Source of the DNA: Pararobbsia alpina
Lineage (GTDB): Bacteria > Pseudomonadota > Gammaproteobacteria > Burkholderiales > Burkholderiaceae
DNA: 64,000 nucleotides
Direction: 5' to 3'
Assembly: GCF_902859895.1 (NCBI RefSeq)
Contig: NZ_CADIKM010000001.1
Coordinates: 62,001-126,000, forward strand
A program made the position numbers and the translations under genes. Below are positions 11,477 to 20,268 of this stretch, piece by piece (within the stretch, counting starts at the first letter, position 1; every line of letters starts with the position of its first letter). The notes beneath the pieces are model-generated. The model was not told the DNA's origin. It did no database searches and was given only the letters and a program-made list of their open reading frames with translations.

Positions 11477-14041
11477 TCAGTCTCCGCTCTTGTATTGGTG
11501 GACGGCTTCGAGACTGGCATTCAGGTTCGGCAGATCGACCGACGTCGATGCATGGCGCACCTGGCTCACGAGGTCGCGCACCGTCTGCGTCGACTTCGCG
11601 GCGGGATCGAAGTAGCGGGCGAGCGCGTCGTCGGCCGCGTCGAGATCGGCCGCCATCGTCCGCTGATCACGCGAGAGCAGGGACAGGCGGGCTGACAGCA
11701 GGCGCAGCTTCACGTTTGCACGCAGGTACTGGCCCTGGTCCGGCGCAACCAGCATCGCATCGGCATTGTCGATGCGCCGCACCTGCACCACGTCCGCGAG
11801 CTGATGGCCGAGCCGCGCGCCGAAGTCGCGCCACCAGGCTCCGAACCGGTCGACCGCGTTGGCGAGCGCACCACTCGCCGCAGGGGCCGCGGCGGCGGTC
11901 TGCGTCGTGCCGCCGGCCTGCATCGCGTTGGTGCTCGTGCTCGTGCTCGGCGATGCGCCGGCGGCGCTGGCGGCGCCCGTCGCCCAGCCTCCGGCCGCCG
12001 CATTGCTCACCGGATGATCGAGCCGAGCTTCGCCAGCGAGAGGCAGCGCGTCGACACGCGCGATCGCGTCATCGAGCTTGATCGCGAGGCCCGGCAGGTC
12101 GACGCTGGGCGTCGCCTTGAACTTCTCGATGTCCTGCTCGATCGCCCTGCGCACGACCAGCACCTGCGGGCCTTCCGCCTGCGCGAGGCGCTTATCCGCA
12201 TTTTGCAAGGCGAACAGCGCCAGTTGCACATTGCCCGTGAGCTGGAGCTGCTGGCTTGCGCTCGCCAGCATCTGTCCGATCTCGGCGAGCGTCCACTGCA
12301 CGCGATTGCGCGCGAGATCCTGGTACATCGTCTGGAGCGCCTGCTGCTGCCCCTGCGCGTCGGCGAGCTTGCCCTCGAGCTGCGAGATCCGGCGATCGGA
12401 CTGCTGCACGCCATCGAGCGCCTGCTGGCTCTGCAATTGCGTCGCCGTCGCGACGCGCTCGCCGCTTTGCTGGTAGTCGGCCGCCACGCTTTCGAGGCGA
12501 TCGAGCTTGTGGTTCAGCACGAAGCCGCCGGCCACGGCGCCCAGCGCGATCACGAGCGCGAGCCAGCCCAGCACGAGGCGGCCGCGCTGGCGAGTCACCG
12601 GAGCTGCGGCCGGTGTCGAGCGGTCGGCGCCGCTCGTACTGAAGCGTGTCGGCGCAACGGAGGGATGCGGGGGCAGGTCTTTCGAATCAGTCATGCTCGA
12701 TGAAGCTCCGCGAGGAGTCGATGAGGCGGCCGGTGAATCCCCGGACCGTGCGGTCGGACCGCTGGCGGCCGGTCCATCCGTGGCTGAAGTGGCTGAAGTG
12801 GATGATGCAGGCGAACCAGGCGACACCGCGGAAGCCGCGGACAATTTGGCGGACGACATGGCAGGTGCCGTTGCCGATGCGGCAGATTCCGCGTCTGCGG
12901 TTCGGGCGGCCTGCTCGCATACTGCTTCAACCAACGCCGCGTCGCCCGCGCCGCAGGTCGCAACTCTATCAAACCCGCTTGCGCGCGCCGACTCCGCAAT
13001 GCGCGGATGCGAGACGATCACGGGTGCGCGATGCAGCGCGGCGCGCTCGGAATCGTTCAAATGAATCGAAGCGAGCGTTTCGAGATTGCGCACGCCTTCG
13101 GAACTGGTCAAGACCCAGACATGCGCCCGGCCCGCAAGCAGGCGGCGAATCGAGGTCAGCGCGTGCGGATCGGGAATCGGCACGCTGCGCTGATAGGCCG
13201 TGACAGTATCGACTTGCGCCCCCTGTCCGCGCAGGGCGTCGGCAAGCAACTCACGGCCGCCATCGCCGCGCACGAGCAGCACACGACGATCGCGAAACGA
13301 CGCAAGGCCGAACTCGCGCTCGAGCGCGGCAAGCAGCGCCTCGGAATCGAAACGGATCCGCTCGGAATCGACGGGTGCATCGGTCGATGTCGACGTGGCG
13401 GCGGTGGATGGCTTCGACGCTGGAGCGGCGGCGGCGGTCGGCGAATCCCTTACCGGCGCGTCAGCAAAAAGATTATCCGACGACGCATATTGCGCAGCCG
13501 TGCGCTGAATGGGTCCCACCGGCGTCGCAGTCCCGGTCGGTATCGGTGCCACCGCCGGCGACATCGAAGTCGAAGTCGAAGTCGAAGTCGAAGTCGAAGT
13601 CGAAGTCGATGATGGCATGACAGCGTCATCGTCCGCGCCCGCCCCCATCGCGCGCGCCTGTTCAAGTGCCCCGGCCGGCGCGATCACACGATATTCCGGC
13701 GCCACGATGTCATGACGGGCAAGCGCGAGGACACTGCCCGGGCCGACTACCGCAACGGGAACCTCGACGGGCCACGTACTTTTCAGGCGAGCAAGGGCCC
13801 GGTCGATTGCGTTCGGTGACACGAAGACCACCAGCGCATACTCCGTGAGCCCGGCCAGCGCGGCATCGAGCTCCGCCGGATCGATGGCCGGCGCAATGCC
13901 GATCAGCGGGAAATCGATGACGTCGAAATCCGCGGCACGCAACGACGCTTCGAGCCCCGCCGACTGCCCGGCCGGACGCGTCAGCACCACGGTCAGCCGC
14001 GTGCCGTCGACGTCGCCCGGCGTCGCGTTGCCTGTGCTCAT
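11477..14041 (-). CDS. hemDX: Fused uroporphyrinogen-III synthase/HemX protein
   Basis: An 854-aa fusion of HemD, which cyclises hydroxymethylbilane to uroporphyrinogen III, and HemX, a membrane-anchored partner. The fusion is common in Burkholderiales. The ATG at 14039-14041 overlaps the hemC stop (ATGA). HemD is recognisable at residues 12-140 ([26 protein letters not shown]) and about 233-400 ([28 protein letters not shown]). Between these halves is an insert of about 85 residues with a Ser-Thr repeat coded by seven CGAAGT units (minus-strand ACTTCG). A Ser/Ala/Pro linker follows. One membrane helix at about 489-510 ([19 protein letters not shown]) leads into a coiled-coil-rich periplasmic HemX region. 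HemD normally lacks such an insert; since hemD is essential for haem, the insert is presumably tolerated. Confidence 0.9.
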   Translation of the reverse strand: MSTGNATPGDVDGTRLTVVLTRPAGQSAGLEASLRAADFDVIDFPLIGIAPAIDPAELDAALAGLTEYALVVFVSPNAIDRALARLKSTWPVEVPVAVVGPGSVLALARHDIVAPEYRVIAPAGALEQARAMGAGADDDAVMPSSTSTSTSTSTSTSTSMSPAVAPIPTGTATPVGPIQRTAAQYASSDNLFADAPVRDSPTAAAAPASKPSTAATSTSTDAPVDSERIRFDSEALLAALEREFGLASFRDRRVLLVRGDGGRELLADALRGQGAQVDTVTAYQRSVPIPDPHALTSIRRLLAGRAHVWVLTSSEGVRNLETLASIHLNDSERAALHRAPVIVSHPRIAESARASGFDRVATCGAGDAALVEAVCEQAARTADAESAASATAPAMSSAKLSAASAVSPGSPASSTSATSATDGPAASGPTARSGDSPAASSTPRGASSSMTDSKDLPPHPSVAPTRFSTSGADRSTPAAAPVTRQRGRLVLGWLALVIALGAVAGGFVLNHKLDRLESVAADYQQSGERVATATQLQSQQALDGVQQSDRRISQLEGKLADAQGQQQALQTMYQDLARNRVQWTLAEIGQMLASASQQLQLTGNVQLALFALQNADKRLAQAEGPQVLVVRRAIEQDIEKFKATPSVDLPGLAIKLDDAIARVDALPLAGEARLDHPVSNAAAGGWATGAASAAGASPSTSTSTNAMQAGGTTQTAAAAPAASGALANAVDRFGAWWRDFGARLGHQLADVVQVRRIDNADAMLVAPDQGQYLRANVKLRLLSARLSLLSRDQRTMAADLDAADDALARYFDPAAKSTQTVRDLVSQVRHASTSVDLPNLNASLEAVHQYKSGD
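13565..13606. repeat. Hexanucleotide tandem repeat (CGAAGT)7 inside hemDX
   Basis: Seven perfect copies of CGAAGT followed by a partial CGAT. On the coding strand it encodes alternating Ser and Thr in the HemD insert. Because the unit is 6 bp, length changes keep the frame. Confidence 0.95.
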
Positions 14042-15030
14042 ACGTCCGTGGCCGGGCTGACCCGGGCGCCGGCACCGCGCACCGTCTGCACGATATCGTG
14101 CGCGCCCTGCTCCGCCAGCGCATCGGCGACCTGGCGGCCCAGCACCTCGGCCGCCGCCTCGCTGGCCGGCGTCGAGCACGCTTCGGCACGCAAGATCCGG
14201 GAACCGTCCGGCATCGCGACAAAACCGCGCAACAGCAAGCGCTCACCGTGCCAGTCCGCATAAGCTGCCAGCGGCACTTCGCAGCCGCCGGCCAGCGCAC
14301 GCGATACCGCGCGTTCGGCACTCACCGCATAGGCGGTGCGCGCGTCGTGCAGGGGCGCGAGCCAGGCGGCGACATCGTCGCGATCATCCGCAGTCTCGAT
14401 GCCGAGCGCGCCTTGCCCGGCAGCCGGCAGGCTCACTTCGGGCTCGAGCACGCTGCGGATGCGATCGGCCAGACCCAGACGCTTGAGGCCCGAGGCAGCG
14501 AGGATGATGGCCGCGTATTCACCCGCATCGAGCTTGCGCAGCCGCGTGTCGAGATTGCCACGCAGCGGGCGGACGACGAGCGAAGGGTAGCGCGCACGCA
14601 ACAGTGCCTCGCGCCGCAAACTGGAGGTGCCGACCACGCTACCGGGAGGCAGCGCATCGAGCCCGTCATACTGATTTGAGACGAAAGCATCGCGCGGATC
14701 CTCGCGGCTCAGAATGGCCGCGAGCGCGAAGCCAGGCGGCAGATCCATCGGAACATCCTTGAGCGAATGCACCGCGAGATCGGCGCGGCCGTCGGCGAGC
14801 GCGGCCTCGAGTTCCTTGACGAACAGGCCCTTGCCGCCGACCTTCGAAAGCGTGCGATCGAGAATTTGGTCGCCGCGCGTCGTCATTCCAAGGATTGTGA
14901 CGTCGCAGGACGGATATAATTTTTGCAGTGCAACCTGAACATGTTCAGCTTGCCACATTGCCAAGCGGCTTTCGCGCGACGCGATCACCAGCTTCTTCGG
15001 CGGCTGGAAAGACGATACTCCCGCAGTCAT
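14038..15030 (-). CDS. hemC: Porphobilinogen deaminase (hydroxymethylbilane synthase)
   Basis: Polymerises four porphobilinogens into hydroxymethylbilane. The 330-aa product shows [19 protein letters not shown] at the N-terminus, the active-site aspartate region [16 protein letters not shown], the arginine-rich substrate site [28 protein letters not shown], and the dipyrromethane-cofactor cysteine in [13 protein letters not shown]. The ATG at 15028-15030 is chosen over 15063 because AGGGG lies five bases upstream. That ribosome-binding site is one arm of a perfect 15-bp inverted repeat. First gene of hemC-hemDX-hemY; divergent from ppc. Confidence 0.95.
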   Translation of the reverse strand: MTAGVSSFQPPKKLVIASRESRLAMWQAEHVQVALQKLYPSCDVTILGMTTRGDQILDRTLSKVGGKGLFVKELEAALADGRADLAVHSLKDVPMDLPPGFALAAILSREDPRDAFVSNQYDGLDALPPGSVVGTSSLRREALLRARYPSLVVRPLRGNLDTRLRKLDAGEYAAIILAASGLKRLGLADRIRSVLEPEVSLPAAGQGALGIETADDRDDVAAWLAPLHDARTAYAVSAERAVSRALAGGCEVPLAAYADWHGERLLLRGFVAMPDGSRILRAEACSTPASEAAAEVLGRQVADALAEQGAHDIVQTVRGAGARVSPATDV

Positions 15031-15035
15031 CGGAG

Positions 15036-15142
15036 CCCCTGACAAAATGAAGCCCGGCCGCACAGGCGAATGGGCGGGTCAATTGACATGGCGAGCGGTA
15101 CGGCCAAGCCGCGCGACGGCGTGTAGATCATTTTGTCAGGGG
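15036..15142 (-). promoter_or_regulatory. 15-bp perfect inverted repeat in the hemC leader covering its RBS
   Basis: CCCCTGACAAAATGA at 15036-15050 is the exact reverse complement of TCATTTTGTCAGGGG at 15128-15142, with 77 bases between. On the hemC strand the downstream arm ends in CAGGGG and is followed by CTCCG and the hemC ATG, so pairing of the arms would bury the hemC Shine-Dalgarno sequence. It may act as an RNA switch, or at DNA level as an operator shared with ppc. Function is inference. Confidence 0.6.
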
Positions 15143-15223
15143 TTCTGGACCCAGGGTTAGATAAGAAAACATGGTAGCACGCACCCATACAGCGACATTG
15201 CCCATGCACATGGAGGAAACATC

Positions 15224-18163
15224 GTGACGCCCCCCGGTAAGGACCGCCCCCGCGCTGCCAAGACCAGCACTACCACCGCCCGTAAGGCAGCCGCCCGCCC
15301 AATACCGGTTCCGGCCGCCGCCGTGCCCACCGCGGTATCCGCCAAAATCGACGGCCAGGGCGGCGCCCCGCGCGCGCGCGACGACAAGGACCAGCCGCTG
15401 TTCGAGGACATTCGCTTTCTCGGTCGCCTGCTCGGTGACGTCGTCCGCGAACAGGAAGGCGATGCCGTGTTCGACGTCGTCGAATCCGTGCGCCAGACCG
15501 CCGTGAAGTTCCGCCGCGAGGACGACCGCGAAGCCGCCCGGAAGCTCGACAAGATGCTCACCCGCTTGACGCGCGAGCAGACCAACTCGGTCGTGCGCGC
15601 GTTCAGCTACTTCTCGCATCTCGCCAATATCGCCGAAGACCGCCACCACAACCGGCGCCGGCGCTTCCATGCGCTCGCCGGCTCGGCCCCGCAGCCCTCG
15701 ACGTTCGGCCATGCGCTCGAGCGCCTGAAGGAGGTCGACAGCGACAGCGGCGCAACGCTCCAGCGCTTCTTCGACGAGGCGCTGATCGTGCCGGTGCTGA
15801 CCGCCCATCCGACCGAAGTCCAGCGCAAGAGCATTCTCGATGCCCAGCACGATATTGCACGCCTGCTCGCCGAGCGCGACCAGACGCTCACGCAGCGCGA
15901 GCGCGCACAGAACACCGAGCTGCTGCGCGCCCGCGTGACCTCGCTGTGGCAGACGCGCATGCTGCGCGACTCCAAGCTGACGGTCAGCGACGAAATTGAG
16001 AACGCGCTCTCGTATTACCGGACCACTTTCCTGAGCGAGATCCCCGCGCTCTATGACGATATCGAGCAGGCGCTCGCCGAGCATGGGGTCAAGGCTGAGC
16101 TGCCCCCGTTCCTGCAAATGGGTCACTGGATCGGCGGCGACCGCGACGGCAACCCGAACGTGACGGCCGCGACACTCGAGCTCGCGATCACGCGCCAGGC
16201 CGCGACGATCTTCCAGCACTACCTGGCCGAAGTCCACGCGCTCGGCGCCGAACTCTCCATCTCGGATCTGCTCGTCGGCTCGAGCGACGAGCTCAAGGCG
16301 CTTTGCAACGCGTCGCCCGACCACTCACCTCACCGGACCGACGAACCCTATCGCCGCGCGCTTGTCGGCGTCTATGCGCGCGTAGCCGCAACCGCGCGCG
16401 CCTTGCTCGGACCGGATGTCGTGGCCGCGCGCGAGACGCCTGAAGCACTGCCCTATGCACGGGCCGCCGATTTTGCGCACGACCTCCAGATCCTGATCGA
16501 TTCGCTCGCGGCGAACCACGGCGCTTCCCTCGCGAAGCCTCGCCTGATCCCGCTCGCGCGCGCCGCCGAAATCTTCGGTTTTCATCTCGCAAGCATCGAC
16601 CTTCGCCAGAGCTCGGACATCCACGAAGCGGTGATAGCCGAACTGTTCGAACAGGCGGGTGTGATCGCCGACTATACGGCGCTGACCGAAGCCGAAAAGA
16701 TTCGGATCCTGCAGGCCGAGCTCGCGCAGTCGCGCCCGCTGCGCTCGGCGTGGCTCGACTACTCCGCGCGCACGACCGGCGAACTCGCGGTGTTCGAAGC
16801 CGCACGCGTGATTCGCGAACGCTTTGGCGCACGCGCGGTGCGCAACTACATTATCTCGCATACGGAAACGGTCAGCGACCTGCTCGAAGTGATGCTGCTG
16901 CAGAAGGAATGCGGCCTGCTCGAAGGCCGGCTCGGCGACGACAAGGCCCCCGCCTCGGTTGGCATGATGGTGATTCCGCTGTTCGAGACCATCGCCGACC
17001 TGCGCGATGCATCGAACATCATGCGCGATTTCTTCGCGCTACCGGGCATTGCCGAAGTCGTCGAAGACCAGGGCGGCGAACAGGAAGTCATGCTCGGCTA
17101 CTCGGACAGCAACAAGGACGGCGGCTTCCTCACGTCGAACTGGGAGCTTTATCGCGCCGAACTCGCGCTCGTCGCGCTGTTCAAGCAGCACGGCACCAAG
17201 CTGCGCCTGTTCCATGGCCGCGGCGGCACGGTTGGCCGCGGCGGCGGTCCGACCTACCAGGCTATCCTCTCGCAGCCGCCGGGCACCGTGAACGGACAGA
17301 TCCGGCTGACCGAGCAGGGTGAGATCATCGCGAGCAAGTTCGGCAATCCCGAAATCGGCCGCCGCAATCTCGAAACGGTGGTCGCGGCGACCCTCGAAGC
17401 CTCGCTGCTTCCCGATCGCAATGCGCCGGACAAGCTCCCGCTGTTCGAAGCCACGATGCAGACGCTCTCCGATGCGGCCATGGCGTCCTATCGCGCGCTG
17501 GTCTACGAGACCCCCGGCTTCAAGGACTATTTCTTCCAGTCGACACCGATCTCGGAAATCGCCGAACTCAATATCGGCAGCCGGCCGGCTTCGCGCAAGC
17601 TCCAAGACCCCGCGCAACGCAAGATCGAAGACCTCAGGGCCATTCCATGGGGCTTTTCGTGGGGCCAGTGCCGCCTGCTGCTGACGGGCTGGTACGGTTT
17701 CGGCAGCGCGGTCGAGGCCTATCTGAACGCGGCCGCGACACCGGCCGAACGCACGCGCAGGCTCGGCACGCTGAAGAAGATGCACAAGACCTGGCCGTTT
17801 TTCGCGACCTTGCTCTCGAACATGGACATGGTGCTGGCAAAGACCGACCTTGCCGTGGCTTCGCGGTATGCCGAACTCGTCATCGACAAGAAGCTCCGCA
17901 AGAAGGTCTTCGAGCGGATCGTCGCGGAATGGCATCGGACCTCGTTGGCGCTGTCCGAGATCACCGGTCACGCGCAGCGGCTCGCGACCAACCCGCTGCT
18001 CGCGCGCTCGATCAAGAACCGCTTCCCCTACCTCGACCCACTCAATCATCTGCAGGTCGAACTGTTGAAGCGGCACCGCTCGGGCGCCGACGATCAGCGC
18101 GTGGGACGCGGCATCCACCTGACGATCAACGGCATTGCGGCGGGCTTGCGCAACACCGGTTGA
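15224..18163 (+). CDS. ppc: Phosphoenolpyruvate carboxylase
   Basis: Adds bicarbonate to PEP to form oxaloacetate, refilling the TCA cycle. The 979-aa protein keeps the catalytic His region [14 protein letters not shown], the [10 protein letters not shown] motif, [10 protein letters not shown], the mobile-loop segment [16 protein letters not shown], and the canonical C-terminal NTG. The start is GTG at 15224, supported by GGAGGA seven bases upstream; nearby ATGs at 15204 and 15210 are out of frame. The first 55 residues are an extra Ala/Pro/Thr-rich tail before the conserved [15 protein letters not shown]. Divergent from hemC and convergent with the two-partner secretion pair. Confidence 0.96.
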   Translation: MTPPGKDRPRAAKTSTTTARKAAARPIPVPAAAVPTAVSAKIDGQGGAPRARDDKDQPLFEDIRFLGRLLGDVVREQEGDAVFDVVESVRQTAVKFRREDDREAARKLDKMLTRLTREQTNSVVRAFSYFSHLANIAEDRHHNRRRRFHALAGSAPQPSTFGHALERLKEVDSDSGATLQRFFDEALIVPVLTAHPTEVQRKSILDAQHDIARLLAERDQTLTQRERAQNTELLRARVTSLWQTRMLRDSKLTVSDEIENALSYYRTTFLSEIPALYDDIEQALAEHGVKAELPPFLQMGHWIGGDRDGNPNVTAATLELAITRQAATIFQHYLAEVHALGAELSISDLLVGSSDELKALCNASPDHSPHRTDEPYRRALVGVYARVAATARALLGPDVVAARETPEALPYARAADFAHDLQILIDSLAANHGASLAKPRLIPLARAAEIFGFHLASIDLRQSSDIHEAVIAELFEQAGVIADYTALTEAEKIRILQAELAQSRPLRSAWLDYSARTTGELAVFEAARVIRERFGARAVRNYIISHTETVSDLLEVMLLQKECGLLEGRLGDDKAPASVGMMVIPLFETIADLRDASNIMRDFFALPGIAEVVEDQGGEQEVMLGYSDSNKDGGFLTSNWELYRAELALVALFKQHGTKLRLFHGRGGTVGRGGGPTYQAILSQPPGTVNGQIRLTEQGEIIASKFGNPEIGRRNLETVVAATLEASLLPDRNAPDKLPLFEATMQTLSDAAMASYRALVYETPGFKDYFFQSTPISEIAELNIGSRPASRKLQDPAQRKIEDLRAIPWGFSWGQCRLLLTGWYGFGSAVEAYLNAAATPAERTRRLGTLKKMHKTWPFFATLLSNMDMVLAKTDLAVASRYAELVIDKKLRKKVFERIVAEWHRTSLALSEITGHAQRLATNPLLARSIKNRFPYLDPLNHLQVELLKRHRSGADDQRVGRGIHLTINGIAAGLRNTG

Positions 18164-18176
18164 TCGATCGGTACCC

Positions 18177-20213
18177 TCAGTACCAGTAGGCGAGCTGGAA
18201 GCCGACCGTGAGGTTCGCGGTCTGGAAGCCTTCCGGTTTCCAGACCGGCGCGCCCGCATAGAGGTCATAGGTCAGCACGCCCGGCAGCGATGCCGACGTG
18301 AAACCGGACCCCGTTTCGGCGCCCGGCGATGCCGCCGTCGCCGACACCGCGCCTGCCTGGCCGGTGACCGGCGCCGCGCCTTTCATGCCCCGGTCCGACT
18401 GCGCGGGAAGCGCCGCCGCGGCGCGGCTTGCCCCGCCCTGCGACCCGGCCACGCCGCGCACACCAAGCACGGCACCCGCCAGGCGCGTGCCGCGCAGATA
18501 GTGGGTGTTCGGACCATAGAGCTGGCCATAGTCGACCCCGACATAAAGTGCATGACTGCTGCGACCGAGTGGCACCGCAAGGTCGTTGCGCCAGTAGAAT
18601 CCGCGCTCGGCACTCAGGATCTCCTCACCGTCGAAACCTCGCACGCTCCAACGCGTGCCCAGTGCGATATCGTCGACGCGAAACAGCCTGTTGCCGGTCG
18701 TCTGGCCATGAAATGCGGACGTGTAAAAGAACGGGCGCGTGCCGAGTGCGAACGGCACGCGCAGGTTCGCATCGAGCAGGCCCATCCGATAGAAATAGGT
18801 CGCACGGAAACCGGCCGGATCGTTTCGCGCGCCGAGCCAGGGGACGCCCTGCCGGTACGAGAGCGCCGCATCGAGGCGCGCCGCACCGAAGTAGTAACGA
18901 TGGTTCACCCCGAACTGCACGTAGGTATTGTTGCGACGCTGGCTCCTGAGCTCGAAGTCTTCGATAAAGCCCTGGCCGAATCGCTTGCCGAGTCTGAATT
19001 CGAGGCCGAGCGTCATCGTGCGTGAACGCAGTACGTTGCGCGCAAGCTGCCACTCCACGTTTTCCGACTGGCCGCTCGACACGAACGACGAATTGTGTCC
19101 GGAGATCCGCTGGTAGTAGTGGCTGCCCCAGCCGCTCAGCGAGGTCGTCCAGTACCCCAGGGGAACGGCATAGAACCCGCTCCAGCCATACGAACCCTGG
19201 GCACGCTGGCCGAACATCAGGTCGTGGCTGAACGAGGCACTCAAGCGGTCGTTGATGCCGAGCGGATTGTCGAGACTCGCGCCGAGCGTGCCGAGCACCT
19301 TGCCGGTCGCATAGCTGCCGCCATTGTCGATCACCGCACTGAGCCGCCAGGGCCGCCTGCGGGTCAGCGTAACGAGCACATCACTTTGCCCCATCTCCTC
19401 GGCAGGCGCGATCGAGATATCCGCGGTCTGCCCCGGCACCTGTTCGAACTGGACGAGTGCCTGTTCGAGATCCGAAAGTTTGAGCAGATCACCCGGACGG
19501 CCCGCAAAGGCGTTGCGCCACGATGCGCGCGTCGACTCGTCCGTGAAACGGACCACGTGGATCGTGCCCGGCGTCAGGGCGATCTTCATGACGCCACTCG
19601 AGAGGCCCTGCTCCGGGATGCGTACTCGCGTGGTCAGATATCCGCGCTTGACGATCTCGCGCGTGAGGCCGGCAATCAGCGTGTTGATCGCCTGCTCTCC
19701 CACACATTGGCCGTTGTAGTGGGCCAGCCATTCGGCGGCAAAAGCGAAGGGATCCTGCGGCAACGTCGATGCGCCGGCCCGGTGCGCAGCGGCGGACATC
19801 GTCTCCGGCACCGCGAGTTCAAAGCGCGCGATGCGCAGACAGGGGGTCTCTTTCGGCAGGACAGGGAAGTCCGCCGGATCCGGCTCCGTTTTCAGACCGG
19901 AGGCGGAGTCCGGTTCGAGACCCGATTGCGGCGTGGTGGAAAGCTCCTCATCCGCGGGAATGTCGCCGCGCACATCAGGTTCATCGAGAGTGCGGGCACG
20001 CGCCTCGGCATCGCGCTGTTCGCGTTGGCGCTGCTCGTCGGCAGCGGGGTTCGCCATGGCGTTCAGTCTAAGCATGGGTCTCGGACGCTCGATCAATTCG
20101 ATAGCGGATGCGGGCATCGCAACCGCGCACGCCAGCACCATGCCGAAAGCGACGGTCAAGCCATGCGAGCACGAGGCGCGAGCGCGCACGCGGCGTCGAC
20201 ACGTTCGGTTCAT
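18177..20213 (-). CDS. Two-partner secretion outer-membrane transporter (TpsB; ShlB/FhaC/HecB type)
   Basis: Outer-membrane beta-barrel that secretes the partner TpsA. From ATG 20211-20213 the 678-aa protein has an Arg-rich n-region and signal peptide ending near MPASA, then a Pro/Glu-rich linker with RQREQRDAEARA (as in FhaC/HecB), a CLRI segment starting POTRA1 (ETPCLRIARFEL), POTRA2 (GLSSGVMKIALTPGTIHVVRF), and the barrel, ending in aromatic LAYWY as expected for a BamA-recognised C-terminus. VRGFDGEEILSAERGFYWRNDL matches the conserved Omp85 L6 loop (VRGF). A poorly conserved stretch of about 80 residues rich in Gly/Ala lies in a late loop. Lies 55 bases downstream of tpsA. Confidence 0.93.
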   Translation of the reverse strand: MNRTCRRRVRARASCSHGLTVAFGMVLACAVAMPASAIELIERPRPMLRLNAMANPAADEQRQREQRDAEARARTLDEPDVRGDIPADEELSTTPQSGLEPDSASGLKTEPDPADFPVLPKETPCLRIARFELAVPETMSAAAHRAGASTLPQDPFAFAAEWLAHYNGQCVGEQAINTLIAGLTREIVKRGYLTTRVRIPEQGLSSGVMKIALTPGTIHVVRFTDESTRASWRNAFAGRPGDLLKLSDLEQALVQFEQVPGQTADISIAPAEEMGQSDVLVTLTRRRPWRLSAVIDNGGSYATGKVLGTLGASLDNPLGINDRLSASFSHDLMFGQRAQGSYGWSGFYAVPLGYWTTSLSGWGSHYYQRISGHNSSFVSSGQSENVEWQLARNVLRSRTMTLGLEFRLGKRFGQGFIEDFELRSQRRNNTYVQFGVNHRYYFGAARLDAALSYRQGVPWLGARNDPAGFRATYFYRMGLLDANLRVPFALGTRPFFYTSAFHGQTTGNRLFRVDDIALGTRWSVRGFDGEEILSAERGFYWRNDLAVPLGRSSHALYVGVDYGQLYGPNTHYLRGTRLAGAVLGVRGVAGSQGGASRAAAALPAQSDRGMKGAAPVTGQAGAVSATAASPGAETGSGFTSASLPGVLTYDLYAGAPVWKPEGFQTANLTVGFQLAYWY

Positions 20214-20268
20214 ATGCAATCCTTGTATTCGAAATCTGTATGGGGAAAACGGGTAAGGGTTCTGGTCT

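Noticed and set aside
14913-14925. TATAAT-like promoter inside hemC
   Set aside because: Lies within the conserved coding region and lacks a -35; probably chance.
17039-18268. 409-codon minus-strand ORF opposite ppc
   Set aside because: Overlaps the conserved C-terminal half of PEP carboxylase and the tpsB end; no domain.
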